Shown piece by piece: positions 1 to 6,726 of a DNA stretch of 18,548 bases. The notes beneath the pieces are model-generated. The model made no database searches and was not told the DNA's origin. It worked only from the letters and a program-made list of their open reading frames with translations. The stretch is from DASSKF01 sp035690725. Its GTDB lineage: Bacteria; Actinomycetota; Actinomycetes; Actinomycetales; Dermatophilaceae. The stretch spans positions 1 through 18,548 of the forward strand of contig DASSKF010000171.1 of assembly GCA_035690725.1 (NCBI GenBank), written 5' to 3'. The position numbers and the translations under genes were made by a program. Position 1 is the stretch's first letter; every line of letters starts with the position of its first letter.

Positions 1-1
1 G

Positions 2-463
2 GGGCTCGAGCCGCACACCCAGAAGCCGGACGTCTGCTGGCAGCTGCCCATCCGGCGCACCTACCGCACCGTCGAGCTGCCGGACGAGACGTCCTACCTC
101 GAGGTCACCATCGGCGAGTACGAGCGCAGCGGCTGGGGACCGGGCGGGCACGACCTGGACTGGTACTGCTCGGCGAACAGCGAGGCCCACGTCGGGCGGG
201 AGCCGCTGTTCCGCAGCAACGGCCCCGAGCTCACCGAGCTGATGGGCAAGGCGGCGTACGACGTGCTGGTCGCCCACTGCGAGCTGCACCTGCTGACCGT
301 GCGGTCGGCCCGCAAGGCCGGGGGCCGCACGATGCTCCCCCTGCTCGTGCACCCGGCGACCCGACAGGCCGAGAAGGAGCACCGGCACGCCCGCCGGTCC
401 GCCGCCGAGCCGGCCACCCCGCCCCGGGGCCGGGGCACGGGCGGCCGGAAGCGCAAGACGTGA
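2..463 (+). CDS. Conserved hypothetical protein, 5'-truncated
   Basis: The frame is open from the first complete codon at base 2 to TGA at 461-463, giving 153 visible residues; the N-terminus lies outside the window. It starts GLEPHTQKPDVCWQLPIRR and continues through EVTIGEYERSGWGPGGHDLDWYC, a Cys/Trp/His-rich stretch that looks like a folded domain. The last 35 or so residues are a basic Arg/Pro/Gly-rich tail ending GGRKRKT that is probably disordered. I recognise no catalytic motif, signal peptide or membrane segment and propose no function. Similar proteins seem familiar from other actinobacteria, but I cannot confirm that here. Its stop overlaps the next gene's start (GTGA at 460-463), so the two are probably translationally coupled. 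Confidence 0.8.
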   Translation, partial: GLEPHTQKPDVCWQLPIRRTYRTVELPDETSYLEVTIGEYERSGWGPGGHDLDWYCSANSEAHVGREPLFRSNGPELTELMGKAAYDVLVAHCELHLLTVRSARKAGGRTMLPLLVHPATRQAEKEHRHARRSAAEPATPPRGRGTGGRKRKT

Positions 464-1152
464 CGCACGCCGTCCCCTCCCCCAACATCTGGAACACCCC
501 CGACGTCTACGAGCTCGAGAACCGCGGCGCCGACCCGGACGGGGTGCTGCTCGCGGCGATACGTCGGGTCCACGACTGGCAGGACCGGCGGGTGCTGGAC
601 CTCGGCTGCGGATCCGGCTTCCACCTGCCGGCGTTCGCCACCGACGCCACCCGGGTGGTCGGGGTGGAGCCGCACCCGCCGCTCGTGCAGCGGGCGCGCG
701 AACGGGTCGCCGGGACCCGGCTCGGCAACGTCGACGTGCTGGAGGGGGCGGCCCAGTCGATCCCGCTGCCGGACCACTCCGTGGACGTCGTGCACGTGCG
801 CTGGGCCTACTTCTTCGGGCCCGGCTGCGAGCCCGGGCTGGCGGAGCTGGACCGGGTGGTCACAACGGGCGGGACCGCGTTCGTCATCGACAACGACGCC
901 ACCCGCTCGACGTTCGGGAGCTGGTTCCGGCGGGCGTGGCCGGCATACGACCCCCTGGCCGTGCAACGCTTCTGGACGCGGCGGGGCTGGCAGCGCGAGC
1001 CGCTGCAGATCCGGTGGGCGTTCGGCTCGCGCGCCGACTTCGAGCAGGTGGTGCGGATCGAGTTCCCCCCGGAGACCGCCGAGTGGGCCCTCGCCCACCA
1101 CGACGGGACGGGCGTGGACTACGCGGTCAACCTCTGGTGGCGGCGATTCTGA
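460..1152 (+). CDS. Class I SAM-dependent methyltransferase (Methyltransf_11 type)
   Basis: This 230-residue protein has a Rossmann methyltransferase fold. Motif I is VLDLGCGSGFHL at residues 45-56, the acidic residue ending strand 2 is E70 in VGVEPH, and the motif II/III region (EGAAQSIPLPDHSVDVVHV, 95-113) is followed by a GG turn near residue 136. It should use S-adenosylmethionine to methylate an unidentified acceptor in the cytoplasm; nothing in the C-terminal half (many Trp/Arg residues, ending NLWWRRF) identifies the substrate. The GTG start at 460 overlaps the upstream stop by four bases, which argues for coupled translation. A perfect GC hairpin follows the stop. The family assignment is firm and the substrate unknown. 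Confidence 0.9.
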   Translation: MTHAVPSPNIWNTPDVYELENRGADPDGVLLAAIRRVHDWQDRRVLDLGCGSGFHLPAFATDATRVVGVEPHPPLVQRARERVAGTRLGNVDVLEGAAQSIPLPDHSVDVVHVRWAYFFGPGCEPGLAELDRVVTTGGTAFVIDNDATRSTFGSWFRRAWPAYDPLAVQRFWTRRGWQREPLQIRWAFGSRADFEQVVRIEFPPETAEWALAHHDGTGVDYAVNLWWRRF

Positions 1153-1171
1153 CCCCGCCGTTCGGGCGGGG
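1153..1171 (+). terminator. GC hairpin directly after the methyltransferase gene
   Basis: CCCCGCC (1153-1159), loop GTTCG, then GGCGGGG (1165-1171) form a perfect 7-bp stem starting one base after the stop codon. There is no T-run after it, so it may be a GC-type actinobacterial terminator or an mRNA-stabilising or attenuating hairpin. The HIT gene starts only 18 bases downstream, so termination could be partial. Confidence 0.5.
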
Positions 1172-1189
1172 ACCTGCGAGGCTGGCGGC

Positions 1190-1654
1190 ATGACGGACTG
1201 CTACACCTGCGCGACGGAGAACGCCCTCGACGACGCCCCGGATCGGGAACGGGTGTGGGTGGGCGAGCACTGGCGCCTCTCCCACGCCTTCGACACCGCC
1301 CTCCCGGGCTGGCTCGTCCTCGTCCCCCGCCGGCACGTGACCCGGATCGCCGAGCACGGCCGGGCCGAGGCCGCAGAGCTGGGAACGCTGCTCGTCGCGG
1401 CCAGCGCCGCGCTCGAGACGGTCACCGGGTGCACCAAGACGTACGTGGCGCAGTTCGCCGAGGCAGCAGGCTTCGCCCACACGCACTTCCACGTCGTGCC
1501 CCGGCCGGCGGACCTGCCCGAGGACCGCCGCGGCCCGCGGGTGTTCGGCCTGCTCGGCGCGCCGGTCCCCCAGCGGGTGTCGGAAGCCGCCCGGGACGAC
1601 CTCGCCCGCCGGCTCCGCGCGGTCATCGCCGACTCGCTCGGCGCGACCACGTGA
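1190..1654 (+). CDS. HIT-family nucleotide hydrolase/transferase
   Basis: This 154-residue protein belongs to the histidine-triad superfamily. The triad is H97-T-H99-F-H101-V-V; by family precedent the middle His is the nucleophile that attacks the alpha-phosphate of a nucleoside phosphoramidate or dinucleoside polyphosphate. A Cys-X2-Cys pair (C4, C7) and VPRRHV (45-50) match HIT proteins that bind zinc at the N-terminus. No secretion signal is present, so it should be cytosolic. The ATG at 1190 has a weak GAGG-like site about 9 bases upstream. It follows the methyltransferase after a 37-base gap holding a hairpin and converges with the SCO1 gene. The substrate cannot be read from sequence. 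Confidence 0.92.
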   Translation: MTDCYTCATENALDDAPDRERVWVGEHWRLSHAFDTALPGWLVLVPRRHVTRIAEHGRAEAAELGTLLVAASAALETVTGCTKTYVAQFAEAAGFAHTHFHVVPRPADLPEDRRGPRVFGLLGAPVPQRVSEAARDDLARRLRAVIADSLGATT

Positions 1655-1670
1655 GCACCGGCGGGGGGGG

Positions 1671-2504
1671 TCAGGAGAGGTGGTGCCCGGTCAGCCACCC
1701 GACCACCCGCAGCGCCTGCTCCTCGGTCCACGCGCTCTGGGCGGGGTGGGCCAGGTTGTCGCGCCCCTCGTCGTTGAGGAAGCCCCGCAGGCGCTTCGGC
1801 AGCAGCGACGGGTCGGTGACGTGCGGCGGCCCCTCGAGGATGAACCGCTCGTGCTGCCTGCGGTCGAGGAAGAACACCTCGTCGGAGTGCGCCACGTCGT
1901 AGGTCAGCTTCTCCCCCGTGCGCCAGTTCCGTGGTGTGGGACCGGCCTCGTGGACCTTGCTCTCGGCGGTCTTCTGGCGCCACACCCCGAGGGCGTCCCA
2001 GAACCGGTCGACGACGGAGGGCCTGCCGGTCAGGACCATCCAGTTCTCGGGAGGCTTCGGGAAGAGCTTGCGGTAGGCCGCGACCTGCGCCCGGGTGTCC
2101 CGCTTCGGGTCGACGCTGAGGCTCACGAACTCGACGCGGTCCCCGAGACCGGCCCGCTCCGCGTCCCGTGCGGCCTGCACCACGGTCGCCGTGTCGAGCG
2201 GGCACGTCTCCTGGCACAGCGTCATCGAGTCGGAGACCACCAGGACCTTGCCGCGGAACTGGTTGAGGCGGACCTGCTTGCCCTCGGCATTCGTGAAGGG
2301 CAGCTCCAGGAGCGCCTGGCGCAGGGGCTGGTCGAGCCGGGTGCCGATCCGGGCACCGGGTCCGGTCGAGGACGAGGGTGCCGCCGAGCCGCCGCCGCCC
2401 GCGCCGCAGCCGGCCAGGAGCGCCGCGGCCGCAGCGGTGCAGGCCAGCGCGGCCGGGCGTCGCCGGGAGGACGAGCGTCGGGAGGACAAGCTGCGACGGG
2501 CCAT
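1671..2504 (-). CDS. SCO1/SenC-family copper chaperone lipoprotein
   Basis: This 277-residue protein has a thioredoxin-like SCO fold. The conserved CxxxC is C97-QET-C101-P and the distal copper-ligand His is H206 in DVAHSDEVFFLD. By family knowledge SCO proteins deliver Cu to the CuA site of cytochrome c oxidase or act as thiol-disulfide factors. An Arg-rich n-region, a hydrophobic Ala/Leu stretch and the lipobox LAGC (Cys33) indicate a lipoprotein on the outer face of the membrane, followed by a Gly/Ser linker. I chose the ATG at 2504 because it puts the signal peptide at the N-terminus; the open frame reaches 2630, but the extra part is basic, low-complexity and overlaps the radA start. No cytochrome oxidase gene is nearby, so the client protein is unknown. 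It ends 16 bases from the HIT stop (convergent). Confidence 0.9.
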   Translation of the reverse strand: MARRSLSSRRSSSRRRPAALACTAAAAALLAGCGAGGGGSAAPSSSTGPGARIGTRLDQPLRQALLELPFTNAEGKQVRLNQFRGKVLVVSDSMTLCQETCPLDTATVVQAARDAERAGLGDRVEFVSLSVDPKRDTRAQVAAYRKLFPKPPENWMVLTGRPSVVDRFWDALGVWRQKTAESKVHEAGPTPRNWRTGEKLTYDVAHSDEVFFLDRRQHERFILEGPPHVTDPSLLPKRLRGFLNDEGRDNLAHPAQSAWTEEQALRVVGWLTGHHLS

Positions 2505-2615
2505 CACCCCGCAGTATGCGCGGCGCCCTCGCGACCCGAACCCTCGCCCCTGCCGGTGCCGCCCGCGACCTCGGGCCCGCCGTGGTGCGCCGTCCGGGCT
2601 GTCGGAGCGGCCCCG

Positions 2616-2621
2616 TAGGTT
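2616..2621 (+). promoter_or_regulatory. Candidate -10 element for leaderless radA mRNA
   Basis: TAGGTT fits the actinobacterial TANNNT -10 pattern and ends exactly seven bases before the radA ATG at 2629. Transcription would then begin at or next to the A of ATG. There is no Shine-Dalgarno sequence before the ATG, which fits a leaderless message. No convincing -35 hexamer is visible. Confidence 0.6.
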
Positions 2622-2628
2622 GCTCGCC

Positions 2629-4056
2629 ATGGCTTCGAGGACGACGGGCAGGGCGCGCGGGGCGGGCTACCGCTGCTCCGAGTGCGGGTGGGCGACCGTC
2701 AAGTGGGTCGGCCGGTGCGGGGAGTGCCAGGCCTGGGGCACGGTCAGCGAGGTGGGCTCGGTGGTGGTGCGGACCACGGCGGCCGCGAGCGTGGAGCGTC
2801 CCGCCATCCCGATCGGTGAGGTCGACGCCCGTCGGGCCGAGGCACGCTCGACCGGGGTGAGCGAGCTCGACCGGGTGCTCGGCGGCGGCCTCGTGCCGGG
2901 GGCCGTGGTGCTGTTCGCCGGCGAGCCCGGCATCGGCAAGTCGACCCTGCTGCTCGACGTGGCGGCCCGGGCGAGCCGGGCCGGCGGCAGCGTGCTCTAC
3001 GTCAGCGGTGAGGAGTCGGCCGCGCAGGTGCGGGTGCGGGCGGAGCGCATCGAGGCCATGGCCCGCAGCCTCTACCTGGCCGCCGAGACCGACCTCGCCA
3101 CGGTGCTGGGGCAGGTCGACGAGGTGCAGCCGGACCTGCTGGTCGTCGACTCGGTGCAGACGATCTCCAGCAACGACGTCGAGGGCGCCGCCGGCAACGT
3201 CTCGCAGGTCCGCGAGGTGGCCGCTTCGCTGATCCAGGTCGCCAAGGCGCGCGGCATCAGCGTGCTCCTCGTCGGCCACGTCACCAAGGACGGGTCCATC
3301 GCGGGGCCACGGGTGCTCGAGCACCTCGTCGACGTCGTCGTGCAGTTCGAGGGCGACCGGCACTCCCGACTGCGGCTCGTGCGGGCGGTGAAGAACCGCT
3401 ACGGACCGACCGACGAGGTCGGGTGCTTCGACCTGTCCGACGTGGGGATCGTGGGGCTGCCCGACCCGAGCGGCCTGTTCCTCACCAGCCGGGACCTGGT
3501 CGTCCCGGGGACGTGCGTGACGGTCACCCTCGAGGGCCGGCGGCCGCTGGTCGCCGAGGTGCAGGCGCTCCTGGCCCCGACGAGCGCGCCGTCGCCACGG
3601 CGGACGACCAGCGGGCTCGACTCCTCCCGGATCGCCATGGTGCTCGCGGTGCTCGACCGGCGGGCGGGCGTCTCCGTGCGCCAGTCCGACTGCTACGTCT
3701 CGACGGTCGGTGGGGTGACGCTGACCGAGCCGGCGGCGGACCTCGCCGCCGCACTCGCGATGGCGGGGTCGGTACAGGACCGCCCCCTCCCCCGCGGCAC
3801 CATCGCCGTCGGCGAGGTGGGCCTCGCCGGTGAGATCCGGGCGGTCACCGGCATCCCGCGCCGGCTCGCCGAGGCGGCCCGCATCGGCTTCCGCCGCGCC
3901 ATCGTCCCGCGCGGGTCCCTCGGCTCCGGGCCGGTCCCCGACGGCATGCGGGTCGTGGAGGTGGGCGACCTGGCCGGGGCCGTCGACCTCGTGGCACCCC
4001 CGCAGCCGGATCGTGACGTCGGTCGGCGAGGTCGGCCGTTAGAATCCGAGGGCTGA
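2629..4056 (+). CDS. radA: DNA repair protein RadA (branch-migration ATPase)
   Basis: This 475-residue protein has all the RadA/Sms landmarks. They are a four-Cys zinc finger (C16, C19, C30, C33), a RecA-like core with Walker A GEPGIGKST (98-106) and Walker B LLVVDS (170-175), the RadA-specific KNRYG motif (255-259, a conservative variant of KNRFG), and a Lon-protease-like C-terminal domain (about 285-455). RadA is a DnaB-like helicase that drives branch migration during recombination. The ATG at 2629 places the zinc finger 16 residues from the N-terminus as usual; the longer open frame upstream antisenses the SCO1 signal region and is not credible. It heads the radA-disA-mutY row, and the disA promoter lies in its last codons. 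Length is typical, with a short charged tail. Confidence 0.97.
   Translation: MASRTTGRARGAGYRCSECGWATVKWVGRCGECQAWGTVSEVGSVVVRTTAAASVERPAIPIGEVDARRAEARSTGVSELDRVLGGGLVPGAVVLFAGEPGIGKSTLLLDVAARASRAGGSVLYVSGEESAAQVRVRAERIEAMARSLYLAAETDLATVLGQVDEVQPDLLVVDSVQTISSNDVEGAAGNVSQVREVAASLIQVAKARGISVLLVGHVTKDGSIAGPRVLEHLVDVVVQFEGDRHSRLRLVRAVKNRYGPTDEVGCFDLSDVGIVGLPDPSGLFLTSRDLVVPGTCVTVTLEGRRPLVAEVQALLAPTSAPSPRRTTSGLDSSRIAMVLAVLDRRAGVSVRQSDCYVSTVGGVTLTEPAADLAAALAMAGSVQDRPLPRGTIAVGEVGLAGEIRAVTGIPRRLAEAARIGFRRAIVPRGSLGSGPVPDGMRVVEVGDLAGAVDLVAPPQPDRDVGRRGRPLESEG
4040..4045 (+). promoter_or_regulatory. Candidate -10 element for disA
   Basis: TAGAAT lies inside the last codons of radA and matches the -10 consensus at five of six positions. 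It is an AT-rich island in GC-rich DNA. Initiation about seven bases downstream would give a leader of roughly 57 bases containing the hairpin at 4065-4085. No good -35 is visible at the usual spacing. Confidence 0.5.
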
Positions 4057-4064
4057 CACGACGC

Positions 4065-4085
4065 GCGGTTCCTCGGGGGAACCGC
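4065..4085 (+). promoter_or_regulatory. Perfect stem-loop in the disA leader
   Basis: GCGGTTCC (4065-4072) and GGAACCGC (4078-4085) are perfect 8-bp complements around the 5-base loop TCGGG. The hairpin lies between the radA stop and the disA start, about 25 bases before the start codon. No T-tract follows. It could be a weak radA terminator, a leader control element for disA, or an mRNA-stability hairpin. Confidence 0.65.
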
Positions 4086-4109
4086 CCCCGACACCTGAGG
4101 ACCGACATC

Positions 4110-5186
4110 GTGGATCGAAGCGACGACGAGCTGCTGCGTGCCACCCTGGCCGCCGTCGCACCGGGCACCGAGCTGCGGGACGGCCTGGAGCGGATCCTGC
4201 GCGGTCGGACCGGCGCGCTCATCGTCCTCGGCAACGATCGCGACGTGGAGAGCCTGTGCACCGGCGGCTTCCCGCTCGACGTGGAGTTCTCCGCGACCCA
4301 GCTGCGCGAGCTCGCCAAGATGGACGGCGCGATCGTGCTCGACCGCGAGGGCACCCGCATCGTCCGGGCGGCGACCCAGCTGGTCCCCGACCCCTCGATC
4401 CACACCAGCGAGTCCGGCACCCGCCACCGCACCGCCGAGCGCGTCGCCAAGCAGACCGGGCTGCCGGTCGTCTCGGTCAGCCAGTCCATGCAGATCGTGG
4501 CGCTCTACGTCGGCAACCGCCGCCACGTCCTCGAGGGCTCCAGCGCGGTCCTGTCGCGGGCCAACCAGGCGCTGCAGACCCTGGAGCGCTACAAGTCACG
4601 GCTCGACGAGGTGACGGGCACGCTGTCCGCGCTGGAGATCGAGGACCTCGTCACCGTCCGCGACGTCGCCAGTGTGGTGCAGCGGCTCGAGATGGTCCGG
4701 CGCATCCGGGACGAGATCGCCGACTACGTGCTCGAGCTCGGCACCGACGGCCGGCTGCTGAACCTGCAGATCGAGGAGCTGACCGGCGGCCTCGGGGGTG
4801 ACCGGGAGCTGGTGATCCGCGACTACCTCGACCAGGCCAAGAGCGTCGCGACCGTCGACGACGTGCTCCGCAACCTCGCCGCCCTCAGCTCGGCCGAGCT
4901 GCTCGACCTCGGCGCCGGGGCACGCGCCCTCGGCTTCCCCGCGGCCGGCGACGCGATCGACGCCTCGGTGAGCCCGCGCGGCTACCGGCTGCTGTCCAAG
5001 GTCCCGCGGCTGCCCGGCGCCATCGTCGACCGCCTCGTGGAGCACTTCGGCGGCCTGCAGAAGCTCCTCGCCGCCGGCCTCGAGGAGCTGATGGCGGTCG
5101 AGGGCGTCGGGGAGGGCCGTGCCCGCGCGGTCCGCGAGGGCCTCTCCCGGCTCGCCGAGTCCAGCATCCTCGAGCGCTACGTCTGA
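4110..5186 (+). CDS. disA: DNA integrity scanning protein DisA (diadenylate cyclase)
   Basis: This 358-residue protein has the standard DisA length and domain order. The N-terminal DAC domain carries the catalytic DGA (D72-G73-A74) and RHR (R105-H106-R107, in SGTRHRTAE) motifs, which condense two ATP into cyclic di-AMP. A helical linker with a likely coiled segment (about 150-290) follows, then a C-terminal helix-hairpin-helix DNA-binding domain (301-345, with EGVGEGRARAV). DisA forms octamers that scan DNA and cut c-di-AMP synthesis at branched structures; RadA, encoded next door, is a known DisA partner in Bacillus and mycobacteria. The GTG at 4110 has GAGG at 4097-4100. The leader holds a -10-like TAGAAT and a strong hairpin, so disA may be made independently of radA. 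All key residues are intact. Confidence 0.98.
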   Translation: MDRSDDELLRATLAAVAPGTELRDGLERILRGRTGALIVLGNDRDVESLCTGGFPLDVEFSATQLRELAKMDGAIVLDREGTRIVRAATQLVPDPSIHTSESGTRHRTAERVAKQTGLPVVSVSQSMQIVALYVGNRRHVLEGSSAVLSRANQALQTLERYKSRLDEVTGTLSALEIEDLVTVRDVASVVQRLEMVRRIRDEIADYVLELGTDGRLLNLQIEELTGGLGGDRELVIRDYLDQAKSVATVDDVLRNLAALSSAELLDLGAGARALGFPAAGDAIDASVSPRGYRLLSKVPRLPGAIVDRLVEHFGGLQKLLAAGLEELMAVEGVGEGRARAVREGLSRLAESSILERYV

Positions 5187-5189
5187 GCA

Positions 5190-6098
5190 GTGCCGTCGCA
5201 GCACCCGGCTCCCGCGGCGGCCCCAGCCCTCGCCGACCTCCACCACCGCGTCCTCGACTGGTATGCCGCCCACGCACGGGACCTGCCCTGGCGCGCCCCG
5301 GGTGCCACGCCCTGGGGCGTCTTCGTCTCCGAGGTGATGCTCCAGCAGACACCGGTCGCCCGCGTCGAACCGGTCTGGCGGGAGTGGATGGAGCGCTGGC
5401 CCGAGCCGGCGGACCTCGCCGCGGCGGCCCCCGGGGAGGCAGTGCGTGCCTGGGGGCGGCTCGGCTACCCGAGGCGTGCCCTGCGGCTGCACGAGGCGGC
5501 GGTCGCGATGGTCGAGCGGCACACCGGGCGGGTGCCCGACGCCCTGGACGAGCTGCTGGCCCTGCCCGGCGTCGGCGGCTACACCGCGGCCGCCGTCGCG
5601 AGCTTCGCCTTCGGCCTGCGCTGCCCGGTCGTCGACACGAACGTGCGGCGCGTGCACGCGCGGGCCGTCTCGGGGGCGGGCGAGGCGGCTCCGGCCCTCA
5701 ACCGGGCCGAGCGCGAGCTCGCCGAGGACCTGCTGCCGCAGGACCCGCAGCGGGCGCGCCGGTGGAACGTGGGTGTCATGGAGCTCGGTGCCCTGGTCTG
5801 CACCGCACGGTCACCGCGCTGCGGCGACTGCCCGCTCCGCGAGCGGTGCGCGTGGCAGGCAGCGGGGCGGCCGGCATACGAGGGACCGGTGAAGCGAGCG
5901 CAGCGGTGGGCGGGCACGGACCGGCAGGTGCGGGGACGGCTGCTGGCCGTCCTGCGGGAGTCCCCCGACCCGGTGCCGGGCGAGCAGCTGCGGGGCGCAT
6001 GGACCACCGACCCGGCCCAGCGTGAGCGGTGCCTGGACGGACTGGTCGCCGACGGGCTGGTCGACCCGCTCGAGGACGGCCGCTACGCCCTGCCGTGA
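5190..6098 (+). CDS. mutY: A/G-specific adenine glycosylase MutY
   Basis: This 302-residue enzyme removes adenine mispaired with 8-oxoguanine. Visible landmarks are catalytic Glu48 in SEVMLQQT, the helix-hairpin-helix LPGVGGYTAAAV (125-136), catalytic Asp149 in VVDTNV, and the [4Fe-4S] ligands C204, C211, C214 and C220 with C-X6-C-X2-C-X5-C spacing. The protein lacks a full NUDIX-like C-terminal domain. About 60 residues follow instead (245-302, ending LVDPLEDGRYALP) that read like a small winged helix; a shortened C-terminus is also seen in mycobacterial MutY. The GTG at 5190 lies three bases after the disA stop with no ribosome-binding site, suggesting coupled translation in a radA-disA-mutY unit. 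It converges with gntK. Confidence 0.96.
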   Translation: MPSQHPAPAAAPALADLHHRVLDWYAAHARDLPWRAPGATPWGVFVSEVMLQQTPVARVEPVWREWMERWPEPADLAAAAPGEAVRAWGRLGYPRRALRLHEAAVAMVERHTGRVPDALDELLALPGVGGYTAAAVASFAFGLRCPVVDTNVRRVHARAVSGAGEAAPALNRAERELAEDLLPQDPQRARRWNVGVMELGALVCTARSPRCGDCPLRERCAWQAAGRPAYEGPVKRAQRWAGTDRQVRGRLLAVLRESPDPVPGEQLRGAWTTDPAQRERCLDGLVADGLVDPLEDGRYALP

Positions 6099-6147
6099 CG
6101 GCAGCGGGCCGTGCGGGCAGTCGCGCCGTCCGGGTCGGACCGTTCCC

Positions 6148-6675
6148 TCAGGCGCCGCCGGACCCCGGCTGCAGGTCGAGCGCCGCGAGCGCGGCCCGCA
6201 CGACCTCCTCGGGGGTGTCCTTGGCCGACACGACGACGCCCGGCTCGTCCGGCTGCAGCGGCTCGAGGGTCGCGAGCTGGCTCGGCAGCAGCGACGGGGG
6301 CATGTAGTGGCCGGTGCGGTGCGAGAGCCGATCGGCGATCAGGTCCTCGCTCGCCTCGACGTGGCAGAAGCGCACGCCCGGGCGCCCCTCCCGCAGCAGG
6401 TCGCGGTAGACGCGGCGCAGCGCCGAGCAGGTGATCACCGCGCTCGCGCCGGCCTTCTCCCGGCCGTCGATCCACTCGCCGATGATCCGCAGCCACGGCC
6501 AGCGGTCCTCGTCGGTGAGCGGCGTCCCCGACGCCATCTTCTGCACGTTGGCCTCGGGGTGGAAGTCGTCGCCCTCGGCGAACTCCCAGCCCATCTGCTC
6601 GGCGATGCCCTCGGCCACGGTCGTCTTCCCCGAGCCGGAGACGCCCATCACGATGATGTAGTCGGGTGAGCTCAT
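6148..6675 (-). CDS. gntK: Gluconokinase (GntK family)
   Basis: This 175-residue P-loop kinase phosphorylates D-gluconate to 6-phosphogluconate, feeding the pentose phosphate or Entner-Doudoroff pathway. Walker A is GVSGSGKTT (11-19). The GntK signature block EGDDFHPEANVQKMASG (34-50) continues to TPLTDEDRWPWL, ITCSALRRVYRDLLR (81-95) follows, and the lid has RTGHYMPPSLL. Length is typical. The ATG at 6675 is preceded by TAGCCT seven bases upstream and has no Shine-Dalgarno, so it probably has its own leaderless promoter although it lies 51 bases downstream of the GH4 gene on the same strand. A perfect 18-bp dyad covers that -10 and is a candidate operator. It converges with mutY. Confidence 0.96.
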   Translation of the reverse strand: MSSPDYIIVMGVSGSGKTTVAEGIAEQMGWEFAEGDDFHPEANVQKMASGTPLTDEDRWPWLRIIGEWIDGREKAGASAVITCSALRRVYRDLLREGRPGVRFCHVEASEDLIADRLSHRTGHYMPPSLLPSQLATLEPLQPDEPGVVVSAKDTPEEVVRAALAALDLQPGSGGA

Positions 6676-6677
6676 GC

Positions 6678-6695
6678 CCGGCAGGCTACTGCCGG
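6678..6695. promoter_or_regulatory. 18-bp dyad over the gntK promoter, candidate operator
   Basis: CCGGCAG (6678-6684), spacer GCTA, then CTGCCGG (6689-6695) form a perfect inverted repeat with 7-bp arms. On the minus strand the TAGCCT -10 of gntK occupies 6683-6688, at the centre of the dyad, so a protein bound here would block the promoter. It starts two bases upstream of the ATG. It could also fold as a hairpin in read-through RNA from the GH4 gene. Confidence 0.6.
6683..6688 (-). promoter_or_regulatory. Candidate -10 element for leaderless gntK mRNA
   Basis: Read on the minus strand, TAGCCT ends seven bases before the gntK ATG, the same spacing as at radA and argA. No ribosome-binding site is present. 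Confidence 0.55.
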
Positions 6696-6726
6696 CGCGA
6701 TCACCGGCGTCGGGGCACGCCCGACC

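Noticed and set aside
2095..2628. Upstream extension of the radA frame by 178 codons
   Set aside because: It is antisense to the SCO1 coding region, of low complexity, and places the RadA zinc finger far from the N-terminus. The ATG at 2629 fits the family and the -10 spacing.
1201..3363. 720-codon open frame on the minus strand, antisense to HIT and radA
   Set aside because: It is antisense to well-recognised genes, its product is His/Arg/Pro/Gly low-complexity, and very high GC produces such chance frames. The real minus-strand gene here is the SCO1 protein in another frame.
4065..4085. Idea that the disA leader is a c-di-AMP riboswitch
   Set aside because: The leader is only about 57 bases with one simple hairpin, far smaller than the ydaO/yuaA-type c-di-AMP riboswitch and without its conserved core.
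6128..6140. Five-base-pair hairpin between convergent mutY and gntK (GTCCG-GGT-CGGAC)
   Set aside because: It is too short, with no T-run, to call a terminator in DNA of this GC content.
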